Under the pieces are notes generated by a model. The model made no database searches, was not told the origin of the DNA, and saw only the letters and a program-made list of their open reading frames with translations. The position numbers and the translations under genes were made by a program. Positions 1 through 8,352 of a stretch of 64,000 bases of DNA are shown here, in pieces; the first letter of the stretch is position 1, and each line of letters starts with the position of its first letter. Source of the DNA: Ancylomarina salipaludis (lineage in GTDB: Bacteria > Bacteroidota > Bacteroidia > Bacteroidales > Marinifilaceae); NCBI RefSeq assembly GCF_004122035.1, contig NZ_SAXA01000009.1, forward strand, positions 124,001 through 188,000. Reading direction: 5' to 3'.

Positions 1-1076
1 TGTACCCTCCTTACTATAAAAAATGCTGTATTTCCTATTGAATATTCTTTTAAAATATAGAATTTTGTCGGGTCAGGAAATTGACCTAGTTCGAATTGCA
101 TGGTTATTGTCTTGCATTCATCGGGGAAATCTGAAAAATTAAGTGAGAATTCACTTTTGGAAAATAGTTCGTTTTTTGTTCGAATTGAGGATGCTTCAAA
201 GTAACCTAATACTTCACAATCATCTTTACAAGATGAAAGATTCCCTCTTATATTGGCAGGCAAAACATCATAGAGATTACCATTAGATTGATGAATAGCT
301 TTCATACTTTCCCAGAATTCATAATTTTCCTGGGATATAGAGTATAGATTCATATTTAAAAGATATTGGTATTCTAATTTAACTTCATGTTGAAGAATTT
401 TTGATGTTAGGAGGTGATTGGCTTCCTTTACTGAGAAACCTGAAAGATCAAAAAGATTAATTAAGTTAAAGTCATTAGCTGGATAACAAATCTCGGTTGG
501 GGTGTCTGAAAGTTTTGATTGAAGTTTAAAGGGAGAGTGCCATTCGTAACTTTCCCGGTATTCCCATCTTAGATAAGTGCTCGTGTTATCATGATTCTTG
601 GCATCAAAGAATATACCAACAGCATTTTCTTTTGAACCATCCTCCTTTATTACCTCTAGTTCATCTCCGTATATCGAGCTGATTTCGAAAGGAGAATGCA
701 TTAATTCAGGAATCGATTCGTAGCTTTCACCATTTAATGTTTGTATTTCAATCCAATAGGTCTGTCCTATTTCTCCTTGAATAAGATTTGTAGAATTGTG
801 ATAAATACCCGGTTCGCTTTCTTTAAGGACTTCGGTTTCTCCTTTATCATTATGGAGAATAATCATTGCATCTCGTTCGGGTTTTAATGAAAAATCTTCA
901 TAAAACTTAACTGTTCTAAATAATCGGACTTCACATGATCCTAATTCATTGGTGATTTTTCCATCCACAACAAGGATTGATACATCTTCATCAATGTCTG
1001 GATAAAATTTTTCCGTACAAGAACTTATTGATATTAATAATATCGAAAAATAAAACAGTTTCACTTTTAGGGGCAT
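1..1076 (-). CDS. DUF4249 family lipoprotein (3' end cut by window edge)
   Basis: I translated this frame by hand from the ATG at 1076 and it stays open to base 1, so the C-terminus lies outside the window. The protein starts with a lipoprotein signal ending in SISSC, putting the acylated cysteine at residue 20. It continues with ILVVDGKITNE, a pattern typical of the DUF4249 family, and near the edge has a GYFEASS stretch also usual there. DUF4249 proteins are Bacteroidota outer-membrane lipoproteins of unknown function, commonly encoded beside TonB-dependent receptors. A receptor gene may therefore lie to the left of base 1, which I cannot see. Family call rests on remembered pattern, not on a search. 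Confidence 0.85.
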   Translation of the reverse strand, partial: MPLKVKLFYFSILLISISSCTEKFYPDIDEDVSILVVDGKITNELGSCEVRLFRTVKFYEDFSLKPERDAMIILHNDKGETEVLKESEPGIYHNSTNLIQGEIGQTYWIEIQTLNGESYESIPELMHSPFEISSIYGDELEVIKEDGSKENAVGIFFDAKNHDNTSTYLRWEYRESYEWHSPFKLQSKLSDTPTEICYPANDFNLINLFDLSGFSVKEANHLLTSKILQHEVKLEYQYLLNMNLYSISQENYEFWESMKAIHQSNGNLYDVLPANIRGNLSSCKDDCEVLGYFEASSIRTKNELFSKSEFSLNFSDFPDECKTITMQFELGQFPDPTKFYILKEYSIGNTAFFIVRRV

Positions 1077-1173
1077 TGGGTATAAGAGGTTAGGGTTTGC
1101 CTAAAAATAATAAATTAATTTACATATAAATATGATGTTGTTCATTTTCATGGCTTCTGAATTTAATTTATAA

Positions 1174-1206
1174 TAAAAAAGCCATCTCTTTTTTATGAGA
1201 TGGCTA
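1174..1206 (-). terminator. Rho-independent terminator after the HutD gene
   Basis: Read on the minus strand, AGCCATCTC and GAGATGGCT form a perfect stem around an A/T loop, followed by TTTTTTATT. It lies 90 bases past the stop of the HutD gene and ahead of the DUF4249 gene, so the two minus-strand genes are probably separate units. Confidence 0.8.
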
Positions 1207-1294
1207 TGTTTCTTTTGATAAGTATGAATTCTGATGGATTTTATCAAAACAATATTTTTTTGACGAATTTCACTTTATGAGTGATTAAAATAAA

Positions 1295-1936
1295 TCATAA
1301 TGATACTTCTGAGATAATTAATTGACTGTCCTTATAAGCCGTGAGATTAAGATTATTGGTATTCAGATTATCAAGAATTAATAATTCGCCTTGATTTAAT
1401 ATTAGATCGTTTTGTTCAATATCTAAACCTATTTCTCCTGTATAGAGGTAGATAAATATCATTGTATGCATTGAGGGAATTGGGTAATCAGTTGTTTGTC
1501 CTTGTAGAATAGATAACGAACTTAATTCTCCTTTGGTTTTCCCTTTAGTCATTAAATTAAAATCCGTACACAGGCCTATTGATGAGGTTTGCCAATCACC
1601 TTCGAATGCATCAACATCAAGCTCGTGTAGTATTTTATTATAAAGGTTCTTGTGTGAAATTTCTATTTGGCCATCAAGAACCATAATTTTTCTTGAGACT
1701 CCAGGTAGTGAGGTAAAGTCTGATTGTTCGACTTCGACTTTAGCTGTACTTAATCTGAAATCGAAATCTCTCAACTCATATTTCGCTGTTTCTGGGTAAA
1801 TGTATAGTTGGGTACTGGTTCCACCCGACCAGTTTATGGTCTTAAAATCTTTTGCGGGTATGATTGAAAATGCCATAGGATTTTTAACTCTTAGTTTATA
1901 ATAATTGTGTTCAAACTTAATAATTTGTTTTTCCAT
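1295..1936 (-). CDS. HutD/Ves family cupin protein
   Basis: The 213-residue product matches the HutD/Ves pattern: WSGGTSTQLYIYP near residues 36-48, then DFDFRLSTAKVE, LPGVSRKIMVLDG and a second cupin half. HutD/Ves proteins are small bicupins; some sit in histidine-utilisation operons and E. coli Ves was linked to cold-induced growth effects, but the biochemical role is not settled. No hut genes are near, so a histidine link is not supported here. It is divergent from the ClC channel gene with only 48 bases between starts, so both promoters must overlap. The start ATG at 1936 gives the family's usual length. No signal peptide, so probably cytoplasmic. Confidence 0.85.
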   Translation of the reverse strand: MEKQIIKFEHNYYKLRVKNPMAFSIIPAKDFKTINWSGGTSTQLYIYPETAKYELRDFDFRLSTAKVEVEQSDFTSLPGVSRKIMVLDGQIEISHKNLYNKILHELDVDAFEGDWQTSSIGLCTDFNLMTKGKTKGELSSLSILQGQTTDYPIPSMHTMIFIYLYTGEIGLDIEQNDLILNQGELLILDNLNTNNLNLTAYKDSQLIISEVSL

Positions 1937-1984
1937 TCACATTCTATTTGGTAAATTAGAAGGTAACAACTCCAAATAAATTTC

Positions 1985-3760
1985 ATGGCGAAAACAACTC
2001 GATGGCGGCGCTTTCTGATATGGAGACTCCGTCACATCAACAACCGGACTTTTATTTTAATACTTAGCGTTTTGGTAGGGATTACTTCCGGCATGACAGC
2101 TCTTGTGTTAAAAACGGCTGTATACAGAGGGCGGGAATTTCTTTTGGAGGGTATAAACTGGAGTTATCAAAACTACCTGTTTTTTCTTTATCCTATGATA
2201 GGAGTGGGCTTGACCCTGTTTTTTAAGAAGTATATCATCCGCGACTTTGTGAAGCATAATATAAGCTCTCTTTTGCATGCTATATCAAAACGTAACAGTA
2301 TTGTCAAGTTGCATAAGACTTATTCCTCAGTTATAGGATCGATTATAACGGCAGGTTTTGGTGGAAGTATAGGGCTTGAATCACCCATCATATCTTCGGG
2401 AGCCGCGATAGGGTCCAATATGGCTCGAAACTTTCATCTAAATTATAAAGAGGTGACCATCATGTTAGCTTGCGGAGCCTCAGGTGCGATTGCAGCTATT
2501 TTTAATACCCCCATTGCAGCTATTGTTTTTGCATTGGAAGTTTTGTTGATTGATTTATCCCGATTTTCCCTAATTCCTCTTTTGATGGCATCGGTTAGTG
2601 GGGCGATCACAACCAAGTTATTTCTTGATGAAAGTATTTTAATTGAATTCACGATTACGCACCCTTTTGAGATAAAAGATATCCCATTCTATATTCTCTT
2701 AGGTATTTTATCTGGTTTGATATCCGTGTATTTTACCAGAATGTTTCTTTGGATTGAAAGGCGTTTTGGACAGATTCGCTTACTTAAAAATAGAATGCTA
2801 ATTGGCGGATTGAGTTTAGGTGTGCTTATTTTTTATTTTCCTGCTCTTTACGGTGAGGGTTACAATATGGTTAAGGCTTTAATAGTTGGGAATCTAGAGG
2901 AGGTATTTCACTCAAGCCTTTTTGAGAATTATACCCATGTTGGTTATATGGTTGTGATTTTTATTGGGGCTATGGTTTTTCTGAAGGTGATTGCAACATC
3001 TATTACAATAGGAGCTGGTGGTATTGGAGGTATTTTTGCACCCTCAGTTTTTACAGGTGCCATGCTTGGTTTTCTTTTTGTGTATATCATCAATCATTTT
3101 CAATTGGCAGAGTCACTTTCAGCAAGTAATTTTACTTTGGTTGGTATGGCTAGTGTTCTTGGAGGCGTTTTACATGCTCCGCTAACCGGTATTTTTCTGA
3201 TTGCGGAGATTACCAGTGGTTATGAATTGATTGTTCCCTTAATGCTGTCGACGACGATCTCTTTTATTACAGTAAAGAGTTTTCAAAAAGAGTCGATAAT
3301 TACTATACAGCTTGCTCAAAAGGGCGAGTTGATTACACACGATAAGGACCAGGCTGTTCTTCGATTTATGCAGCTGTCAATGGTAATCGAAACAGATCTG
3401 TTAAGTATCGATGAAGATGCAAACTTGGGCGACTTGATTCATGTGATATCCAAATCGAAAAGAAATATTTATCCGGTACTTACCGAAGAGGGGTTCTTAA
3501 TAGGCGTTGTTCTTCTCGATCAGGTTCGGGATATCATGTTTAATAAAGAGATGTATACTACGCCTATCAGTAACTTGATGATTATGCCTCCGGCTTCGAT
3601 CTCTTTTGAAGATTCAATGGAAACAGTTTTGAGAAAATTTACAGAAACCGGAGTTTGGAATTTACCTGTATTAGATAATGGAAAGTATGTTGGTTTTGTT
3701 TCGAAAGCTAAGTTATTTTCTGCTTATCGTAAATTGTTGGTTAAAATTACAGCCCAATAG
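1985..3760 (+). CDS. ClC-family chloride channel or antiporter with two CBS domains
   Basis: 591 residues with about ten hydrophobic segments, then a cytoplasmic tail. The ClC signature appears as GSIGLESP (E132 in the position of the gating glutamate of GREGP) and GGIGGIFAPS, the second anion-pathway motif. The usual GSGIP loop is not recognisable; at the expected place the sequence reads KHNISS, a divergence I believe is common in Bacteroidota ClC proteins. Two CBS domains follow at about 456-515 and 522-583, which usually bind adenine nucleotides and tune gating. Whether it is a channel or a chloride/proton exchanger cannot be decided from sequence. Its stop is one base from the stop of the convergent DUF4268 gene. 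Confidence 0.92.
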   Translation: MAKTTRWRRFLIWRLRHINNRTFILILSVLVGITSGMTALVLKTAVYRGREFLLEGINWSYQNYLFFLYPMIGVGLTLFFKKYIIRDFVKHNISSLLHAISKRNSIVKLHKTYSSVIGSIITAGFGGSIGLESPIISSGAAIGSNMARNFHLNYKEVTIMLACGASGAIAAIFNTPIAAIVFALEVLLIDLSRFSLIPLLMASVSGAITTKLFLDESILIEFTITHPFEIKDIPFYILLGILSGLISVYFTRMFLWIERRFGQIRLLKNRMLIGGLSLGVLIFYFPALYGEGYNMVKALIVGNLEEVFHSSLFENYTHVGYMVVIFIGAMVFLKVIATSITIGAGGIGGIFAPSVFTGAMLGFLFVYIINHFQLAESLSASNFTLVGMASVLGGVLHAPLTGIFLIAEITSGYELIVPLMLSTTISFITVKSFQKESIITIQLAQKGELITHDKDQAVLRFMQLSMVIETDLLSIDEDANLGDLIHVISKSKRNIYPVLTEEGFLIGVVLLDQVRDIMFNKEMYTTPISNLMIMPPASISFEDSMETVLRKFTETGVWNLPVLDNGKYVGFVSKAKLFSAYRKLLVKITAQ

Positions 3761-3761
3761 C

Positions 3762-4214
3762 TTAGGCACGATACATCACAACTTCTTTCACATCAAGGAA
3801 TGCTTCCTCAAGTATGGTCATATGTTTAAAGAAAAAGTCATAACATTTTTCCCAGTCTTCTTTATTAAAAATCGAAACATCGGGAAGATGATAGTACATC
3901 ACACTTACTTCTTTAAAATCTTTGATAAAGTAGTGTTTGTTCCAAACTAATTCTTGTCCGCAGGTTTCATCAATTACTGGTTTGTATTTTTCAAAACTTT
4001 CGAATACAGATAATCGGTTAGCATCCAGTTTGCTATCAACCTGAAGCATGACAAAAGCACCCTGTTCATTTAAATCGAATTTGAGCTGAACTTCTTTTAT
4101 TTGTGTTCCCTTCAGCACCCAGGAAGTCATTTTACGTCCCCTTTTTTTTGAGTAACGCTTAAATCCATCCCAAAATCCAATTTTTATAGCTTTAGCTTCT
4201 TCTTTTGTATACAT
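3762..4214 (-). CDS. DUF4268 family protein
   Basis: I place the start at the ATG at 4214 (protein beginning MYTKEEAKAIKIGFWDGF), because an AGGAG stretch lies just upstream and family members begin this way; a longer frame opens at 4265. The roughly 150-residue protein has no signal peptide and no membrane segment. The pattern of an N-terminal helix with FWxxF, a conserved central block and a C-terminal DWEKCYDFFFKHM fits DUF4268, a Bacteroidota family of unknown function with some relation to nuclease-like folds. The gene ends one base from the ClC stop, leaving no room for a separate terminator between the convergent genes. Function unknown. Confidence 0.75.
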   Translation of the reverse strand: MYTKEEAKAIKIGFWDGFKRYSKKRGRKMTSWVLKGTQIKEVQLKFDLNEQGAFVMLQVDSKLDANRLSVFESFEKYKPVIDETCGQELVWNKHYFIKDFKEVSVMYYHLPDVSIFNKEDWEKCYDFFFKHMTILEEAFLDVKEVVMYRA

Positions 4215-4312
4215 CTTGTCTCCTATTATAAATAAACTAATATAAGCGGTTTCATATTGCTTCAACTTGCTTTATGAACTGCAAAATTACGGATTACTTA
4301 AGATTATAGGTC

Positions 4313-4344
4313 TTGGATAAGGATAAAAAATAATATTATCTTTA
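4313..4344 (+). promoter_or_regulatory. Candidate promoter for the phosphatase operon
   Basis: TTG at 4313-4315, 21 bases, then TATCTTTA at 4337-4344, close to the Bacteroidota -33/-7 pattern (last base A instead of G). It stands 23 bases before the ATG at 4368. Confidence 0.4.
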
Positions 4345-4367
4345 GGTTTCAAACATTTAGAATATTA

Positions 4368-5516
4368 ATGTCTCGATATAATATATTAAAATACCTGTGC
4401 CCACTTTTACTTTTAGTTTCAGTTAAAAGTATGGCTTATTTTGATCCAGATTCGACTAATATTGATTCGCTTAGGGTGCCTAGTTATATTGAGGGACCTC
4501 ATGTGAAATACAGTGCGCCCAATCGGGTTGAGGCTTTTTATATCAAACACGATAGTTTGAAAAACAAGACCAAAATTATTAGTAGATTTTTTAAATATAA
4601 AAACGATACGGTTCGTTTTAAAGGCTTTGCAGGGACAGATAGAGCAGACTACATTATTCCCCGGGATATAAAACCTCAGTCAGGATTGGTTAAATCTGAT
4701 GGAAAGATTGCTGTTTTTGGAGATATACATGGGGAGTATGAATCTTTAATAGCGATGTTGCGTTACAATAAAATTATTGACGATTATAACAATTGGATTT
4801 GGGGAGATGGACAACTTGTGTTTACAGGAGACGTTTTAGATCGTGGCGATAAGGTTACTGAATGTCTTTGGCTCATTTTCCGACTGGAATTACAAGCTCA
4901 AAAATGTGGGGGAGATGTTCATATGCTTTTAGGGAATCACGAAATGATGGCTCTTTTATTTGATAATCGTTATGTCGATGATAAGTACCTTCATGCTGCC
5001 CATGCTTACAACTACCAATATTCTCATTTTTTTGGAAAACATACTATCTTAGGTAAATGGTTGAGAGCGCGAAATACTGTAATTCGCATCAATAAGCTTA
5101 TGTTTGTTCATGCTGGTCTTTCACCTAAATTTATGGAGAGGAAGATGAGTATTCAGAAAATTAATGAGGGAATGCGCTATCACATCAATAATTATACAGA
5201 ACTCGCAGATACGTCAATGGTAGATTTATTCTTATATTCAGAGAGTCCTTTGTGGTATAGAGGCTATCTTTCCAAAACTGAGCAGTATTCGAGAATAAGC
5301 CTGAGTGAGGTGATTCAAACTTTAGATTTTTATAATGCCATTGTCATTATATTTGGACATACGCCCGTTGCAAGGATTTATCCTTTCTATTCATTTAAAC
5401 TGATTGCAATGGATGTCCCTATTGGCGATCCGAATTATGTCGATCAAGGCCTGTTAATAGATAATCAGATGTATTACCGTATCTTTGCACACAAGGAGAA
5501 AGAACGAATAAAATAG
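4368..5516 (+). CDS. Exported PPP-type metallophosphoesterase (calcineurin-like)
   Basis: 382 residues. The five metal- and phosphate-binding motifs of the PPP phosphatase superfamily are all present: GDIHG (118-122), GDVLDRG (154-160), GNHE (189-192), HAG (248-250) and GHT (330-332). These bind two metal ions and hydrolyse phosphoesters. The N-terminus is hydrophobic (residues 8-23), so the enzyme is likely periplasmic or membrane-anchored, unlike cytoplasmic eukaryotic PPP enzymes; it recalls the Shewanella-like phosphatase group. The DUF4956 gene begins 7 bases after its stop, so the two are probably co-transcribed. Substrate unknown: phosphoprotein, nucleotide or phosphorylated glycan are all possible. 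Confidence 0.88.
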   Translation: MSRYNILKYLCPLLLLVSVKSMAYFDPDSTNIDSLRVPSYIEGPHVKYSAPNRVEAFYIKHDSLKNKTKIISRFFKYKNDTVRFKGFAGTDRADYIIPRDIKPQSGLVKSDGKIAVFGDIHGEYESLIAMLRYNKIIDDYNNWIWGDGQLVFTGDVLDRGDKVTECLWLIFRLELQAQKCGGDVHMLLGNHEMMALLFDNRYVDDKYLHAAHAYNYQYSHFFGKHTILGKWLRARNTVIRINKLMFVHAGLSPKFMERKMSIQKINEGMRYHINNYTELADTSMVDLFLYSESPLWYRGYLSKTEQYSRISLSEVIQTLDFYNAIVIIFGHTPVARIYPFYSFKLIAMDVPIGDPNYVDQGLLIDNQMYYRIFAHKEKERIK

Positions 5517-5523
5517 ATAAACT

Positions 5524-6192
5524 ATGGATCTACTTTTAAACTCACCCGATATACCCACAGAAATACTAGGAGGCAATTTTATTGATTTGGTCTTACGTTT
5601 TGGAATTAATCTAATTGCAACCATTTTTGTTATCATCTTTGTATATTTTAAAGCAACAGGTAAACGGTCTTATGTGTTTACCTACATTTTAATTTCTACA
5701 ACCATATTTTTTCTGTGTTTCCTTTTGGGTAGTATTGATCTGCAATTGGGATTCGCTTTAGGTTTATTCGCCATATTTGGCATTATTCGTTATCGAACCG
5801 ATACCATTCCAATTAAGGAGATGACCTATCTTTTTTTGGTGATTACCCTTTCTGTCATAAATTCTTTAGCTAGTATAGAGGTTAGTTTAAGTACTGTTTT
5901 ATTTACGAACCTGATTCTGATGGCAACCACCTGGTTGATGGAAAGAGTCTGGATGAAACGGCATTTGGCACGAAGAAGTTTGATATACGACCGTATGGAT
6001 TTGATTCATCCGGATAAAAAGCAAGAACTAATTGATGATATTTATGGAAGGACAGGTATTGAGGTCATCAGATTTAAATTGGGACAAATCGACCTGTCGA
6101 AGGCCAATGTTCGGTTAACTATTTTCTATAAAGAGGAAAGTACACCCAATGTTCTTTCAGATCCGGAAATGTCTGAGAAGGATTATGAATAA
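5524..6192 (+). CDS. DUF4956 family membrane protein
   Basis: 222 residues with four hydrophobic segments between about residues 22 and 135, and a charged cytoplasmic C-terminal part. The segment LFAIFGIIRYRTDTIPIKEM is the recognisable core of DUF4956. In many bacteria DUF4956 genes sit beside VTC-type polyphosphate polymerase domain genes and CotH-like genes; here a CotH-like gene follows 80 bases downstream but no VTC gene is present in the window. Function of the family is unknown. The 7-base gap to the upstream phosphatase suggests translation from one message. Confidence 0.88.
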   Translation: MDLLLNSPDIPTEILGGNFIDLVLRFGINLIATIFVIIFVYFKATGKRSYVFTYILISTTIFFLCFLLGSIDLQLGFALGLFAIFGIIRYRTDTIPIKEMTYLFLVITLSVINSLASIEVSLSTVLFTNLILMATTWLMERVWMKRHLARRSLIYDRMDLIHPDKKQELIDDIYGRTGIEVIRFKLGQIDLSKANVRLTIFYKEESTPNVLSDPEMSEKDYE

Positions 6193-6272
6193 GTTCAATT
6201 CCTCTATTTTTCAAGGTATGACAACTTTTATAGTATTGAATCTTCAGACTTAAATTTAATTGTAAGCTCCAG

Positions 6273-7340
6273 ATGAAATTGTTATCTAAAACATTAGTTC
6301 CAATCGTATTTTTCCTGTTTTCGTCCTTAGGCTTAAGTGCTCAAAATGAGGAATTGGAAAAACAATATGTTGCACCTAATTTATTTGAATCCGATACATT
6401 AATAGAGTTATCTATAACGACAAATCTTAAAGAACTCATAAAGGATACCGGAAAGAATAGCAAATACCATCAGGCACGTTTATCTTATCATCAAGGTGAT
6501 TCTATTATTAGTATGCCGGTTGATTTAAAAACAAGAGGGCGTTACCGAAAAAATAAGAATATTTGTTCTTTCCCTCCTCTACGCATTAAATTTAACCAAG
6601 CGAGTGCCAGCTACACTCTTTTTCACGATCAGGATAAATTAAAAATTGTGGGACATTGTCGCAGCAATAGCCCCCGGTTTCAGCAAATGGTTTTTCAAGA
6701 ATATCTGATTTATAAGGCTTACCAAATTTTAAGTCCGGAAAGTTTCAGAGTTCGTCTGGCAAGGGTGACTTACAAGGACAGTGCTAATGAGATGAAGCCT
6801 ATAACCGAATATGTCTTTTTTATTGAAGATTTCGAAAAAATGGCCAAACGGAATGGTAAAATACCAATTTATAATGAACGGATACATCAGGAACACACGA
6901 TGGTATTTGAGATGACTAGAATGGCTGTCTTTCAATTTATGGTGGGTAATACCGATTGGGGAGTGCCAACACTTCATAATATAAAACTGATTGCAAGTAC
7001 GCCTACATCCCGGCCTGTGACTATTCCTTATGATTTTGACTGGTCTAGTTTGGTGAATGCACCTTATGCTGTTCCAAATGAAAAATTGGATGTTGATAAT
7101 ATTCACCAAAGGCTATATAGAGGTTATAAGCGAACACCTGAGGAGCTGGAGTTTGTGTTTAAGGAGTTCAGAATGAAGAAGGATTCGATTTATTCGCTTT
7201 ACCAAAACAATGATTTATTGACTGAAAAAGAAAAAAAACGTGTTATAGATTATTTCGACGAATTTTACAAAATCATTGATGATCCCAAGCAAGTTCAACG
7301 GTTCTTTATTGATAATGCTCGTCAGTTGAAATATAAATGA
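6273..7340 (+). CDS. Exported CotH-kinase-like protein (tentative)
   Basis: 355 residues with a cleavable signal peptide (about 1-23, ending LSAQ). The mature part carries LKTRGRYRKNKN, FPPLRIKF, a run ending TEYVFFIEDFE, and VGNTDWG followed by IPYDFDWSS. This order of an R-x-RG block, an E/D-rich hydrophobic strand and a late D-x-D motif recalls the CotH atypical protein kinase fold, though the match is loose and I have not aligned it. It follows DUF4956 by 80 bases, a partnership seen elsewhere. If it is a CotH relative it could phosphorylate surface or periplasmic proteins, and the phosphatase two genes upstream could reverse that; this is inference only. Confidence 0.7.
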   Translation: MKLLSKTLVPIVFFLFSSLGLSAQNEELEKQYVAPNLFESDTLIELSITTNLKELIKDTGKNSKYHQARLSYHQGDSIISMPVDLKTRGRYRKNKNICSFPPLRIKFNQASASYTLFHDQDKLKIVGHCRSNSPRFQQMVFQEYLIYKAYQILSPESFRVRLARVTYKDSANEMKPITEYVFFIEDFEKMAKRNGKIPIYNERIHQEHTMVFEMTRMAVFQFMVGNTDWGVPTLHNIKLIASTPTSRPVTIPYDFDWSSLVNAPYAVPNEKLDVDNIHQRLYRGYKRTPEELEFVFKEFRMKKDSIYSLYQNNDLLTEKEKKRVIDYFDEFYKIIDDPKQVQRFFIDNARQLKYK

Positions 7341-7430
7341 TCTGATAATAGTGCTATTTTTATTTCCATCAATTTTTAAAAAGCTTTTCTTTGTACCCTC
7401 AAAATTAAGAAGCATTAGATATCGATAAAA

Positions 7431-8033
7431 ATGGGATTACTTTTAGCATTTGATAAAGATAAAATTGAGGCTGGTTGCGACGAAGCTGGTCGTGGTTGTT
7501 TAGCCGGACCGGTTGTGGCAGCTGCTGTAATTCTCCCTCCAAAGTTTAAGAATACTGTTCTTGATGATTCAAAGAAATTAAGCGAGAAAAAACGTTACGC
7601 CCTCAGAGATATTATTGAAAAGGAAGCCTTAGCCTGGGCTGTAGGAATTGTTAGTCCTGAGGAGATTGATAAGATTAATATTTTAAACGCTTCTTTTTTA
7701 GCCATGCACAGAGCTGTTGATCAGCTTGGAGTTAAACCGGAACAACTCTTAATCGATGGGAATCGTTTTAATCCTTATCCCAATACACCGCACCATTGTA
7801 TTATAAAAGGCGATGGTAAATATCTGGCTATTGCTGCAGCATCTGTTTTAGCAAAAACCTATCGTGATGATCTGATGTTGGAAATGCATAGTGAGTTTCC
7901 TGTTTATGATTGGGATAGTAATAAAGGCTATCCTACAAAAAAACACCGATTAGCCATTCGTGAATTTGGCATCACGCCGCACCACCGCAAAACCTTTGGT
8001 ATACAGCCTGACCAATTATGCCTTGATTTGTAA
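7431..8033 (+). CDS. rnhB: Ribonuclease HII
   Basis: 200 residues, the normal size for RNase HII. The N-terminal [13 protein letters not shown] block supplies the first two catalytic acids (D17, E18); LLIDGNRF gives a further conserved aspartate, and [12 protein letters not shown] and NKGYPTKKH are family motifs. The enzyme removes single ribonucleotides and RNA primers from RNA-DNA hybrids in the cytoplasm. A second RNase H gene, rnhA, lies about 2.6 kb downstream on the same strand, with the S46 peptidase gene between. No terminator is obvious after the stop. Confidence 0.97.
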   Translation: MGLLLAFDKDKIEAGCDEAGRGCLAGPVVAAAVILPPKFKNTVLDDSKKLSEKKRYALRDIIEKEALAWAVGIVSPEEIDKINILNASFLAMHRAVDQLGVKPEQLLIDGNRFNPYPNTPHHCIIKGDGKYLAIAAASVLAKTYRDDLMLEMHSEFPVYDWDSNKGYPTKKHRLAIREFGITPHHRKTFGIQPDQLCLDL

Positions 8034-8352
8034 ACAAGTTTAAGGTATAATTAGGGTGTTAATCAGTGTATTATGTTCGATTTATTCAATAAATGAGTTG
8101 AATGTGACACTGTATACATCGAGAAAATCTGCAAGTTAATCTAAATTAGCTCAAGGCCTCTGTGCGTAAATATCTGTTATATAACCATTTGTAAATTGTC
8201 ATATTCTCTGTCTCCCGGCTTTGTTATTTCCAAATTCAGGAATAATATTAACTTTGTGTTCTTTGGTATACTTATAATCAACATTCATTAATAGTGGAGT
8301 TACTTACCGATTGAAAGTAAGAACTTCAAAATAGATTTTAAATTAAAACAAA
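8034..8352. other. Intergenic region, 319 bases, between rnhB and the S46 peptidase gene
   Basis: No open frame of note and no strong hairpin. The only signal found is the candidate promoter near its right end, described in the next entry. Confidence 0.6.
8220..8256 (+). promoter_or_regulatory. Candidate promoter of the S46 peptidase gene
   Basis: TAACTTTG at 8249-8256 is a perfect match to the Bacteroidota -7 element TAnnTTTG. A TTTG at 8220-8223 could serve as the -33 element, though the 25-base spacer is longer than usual. Implied leader about 90 bases. Confidence 0.45.
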
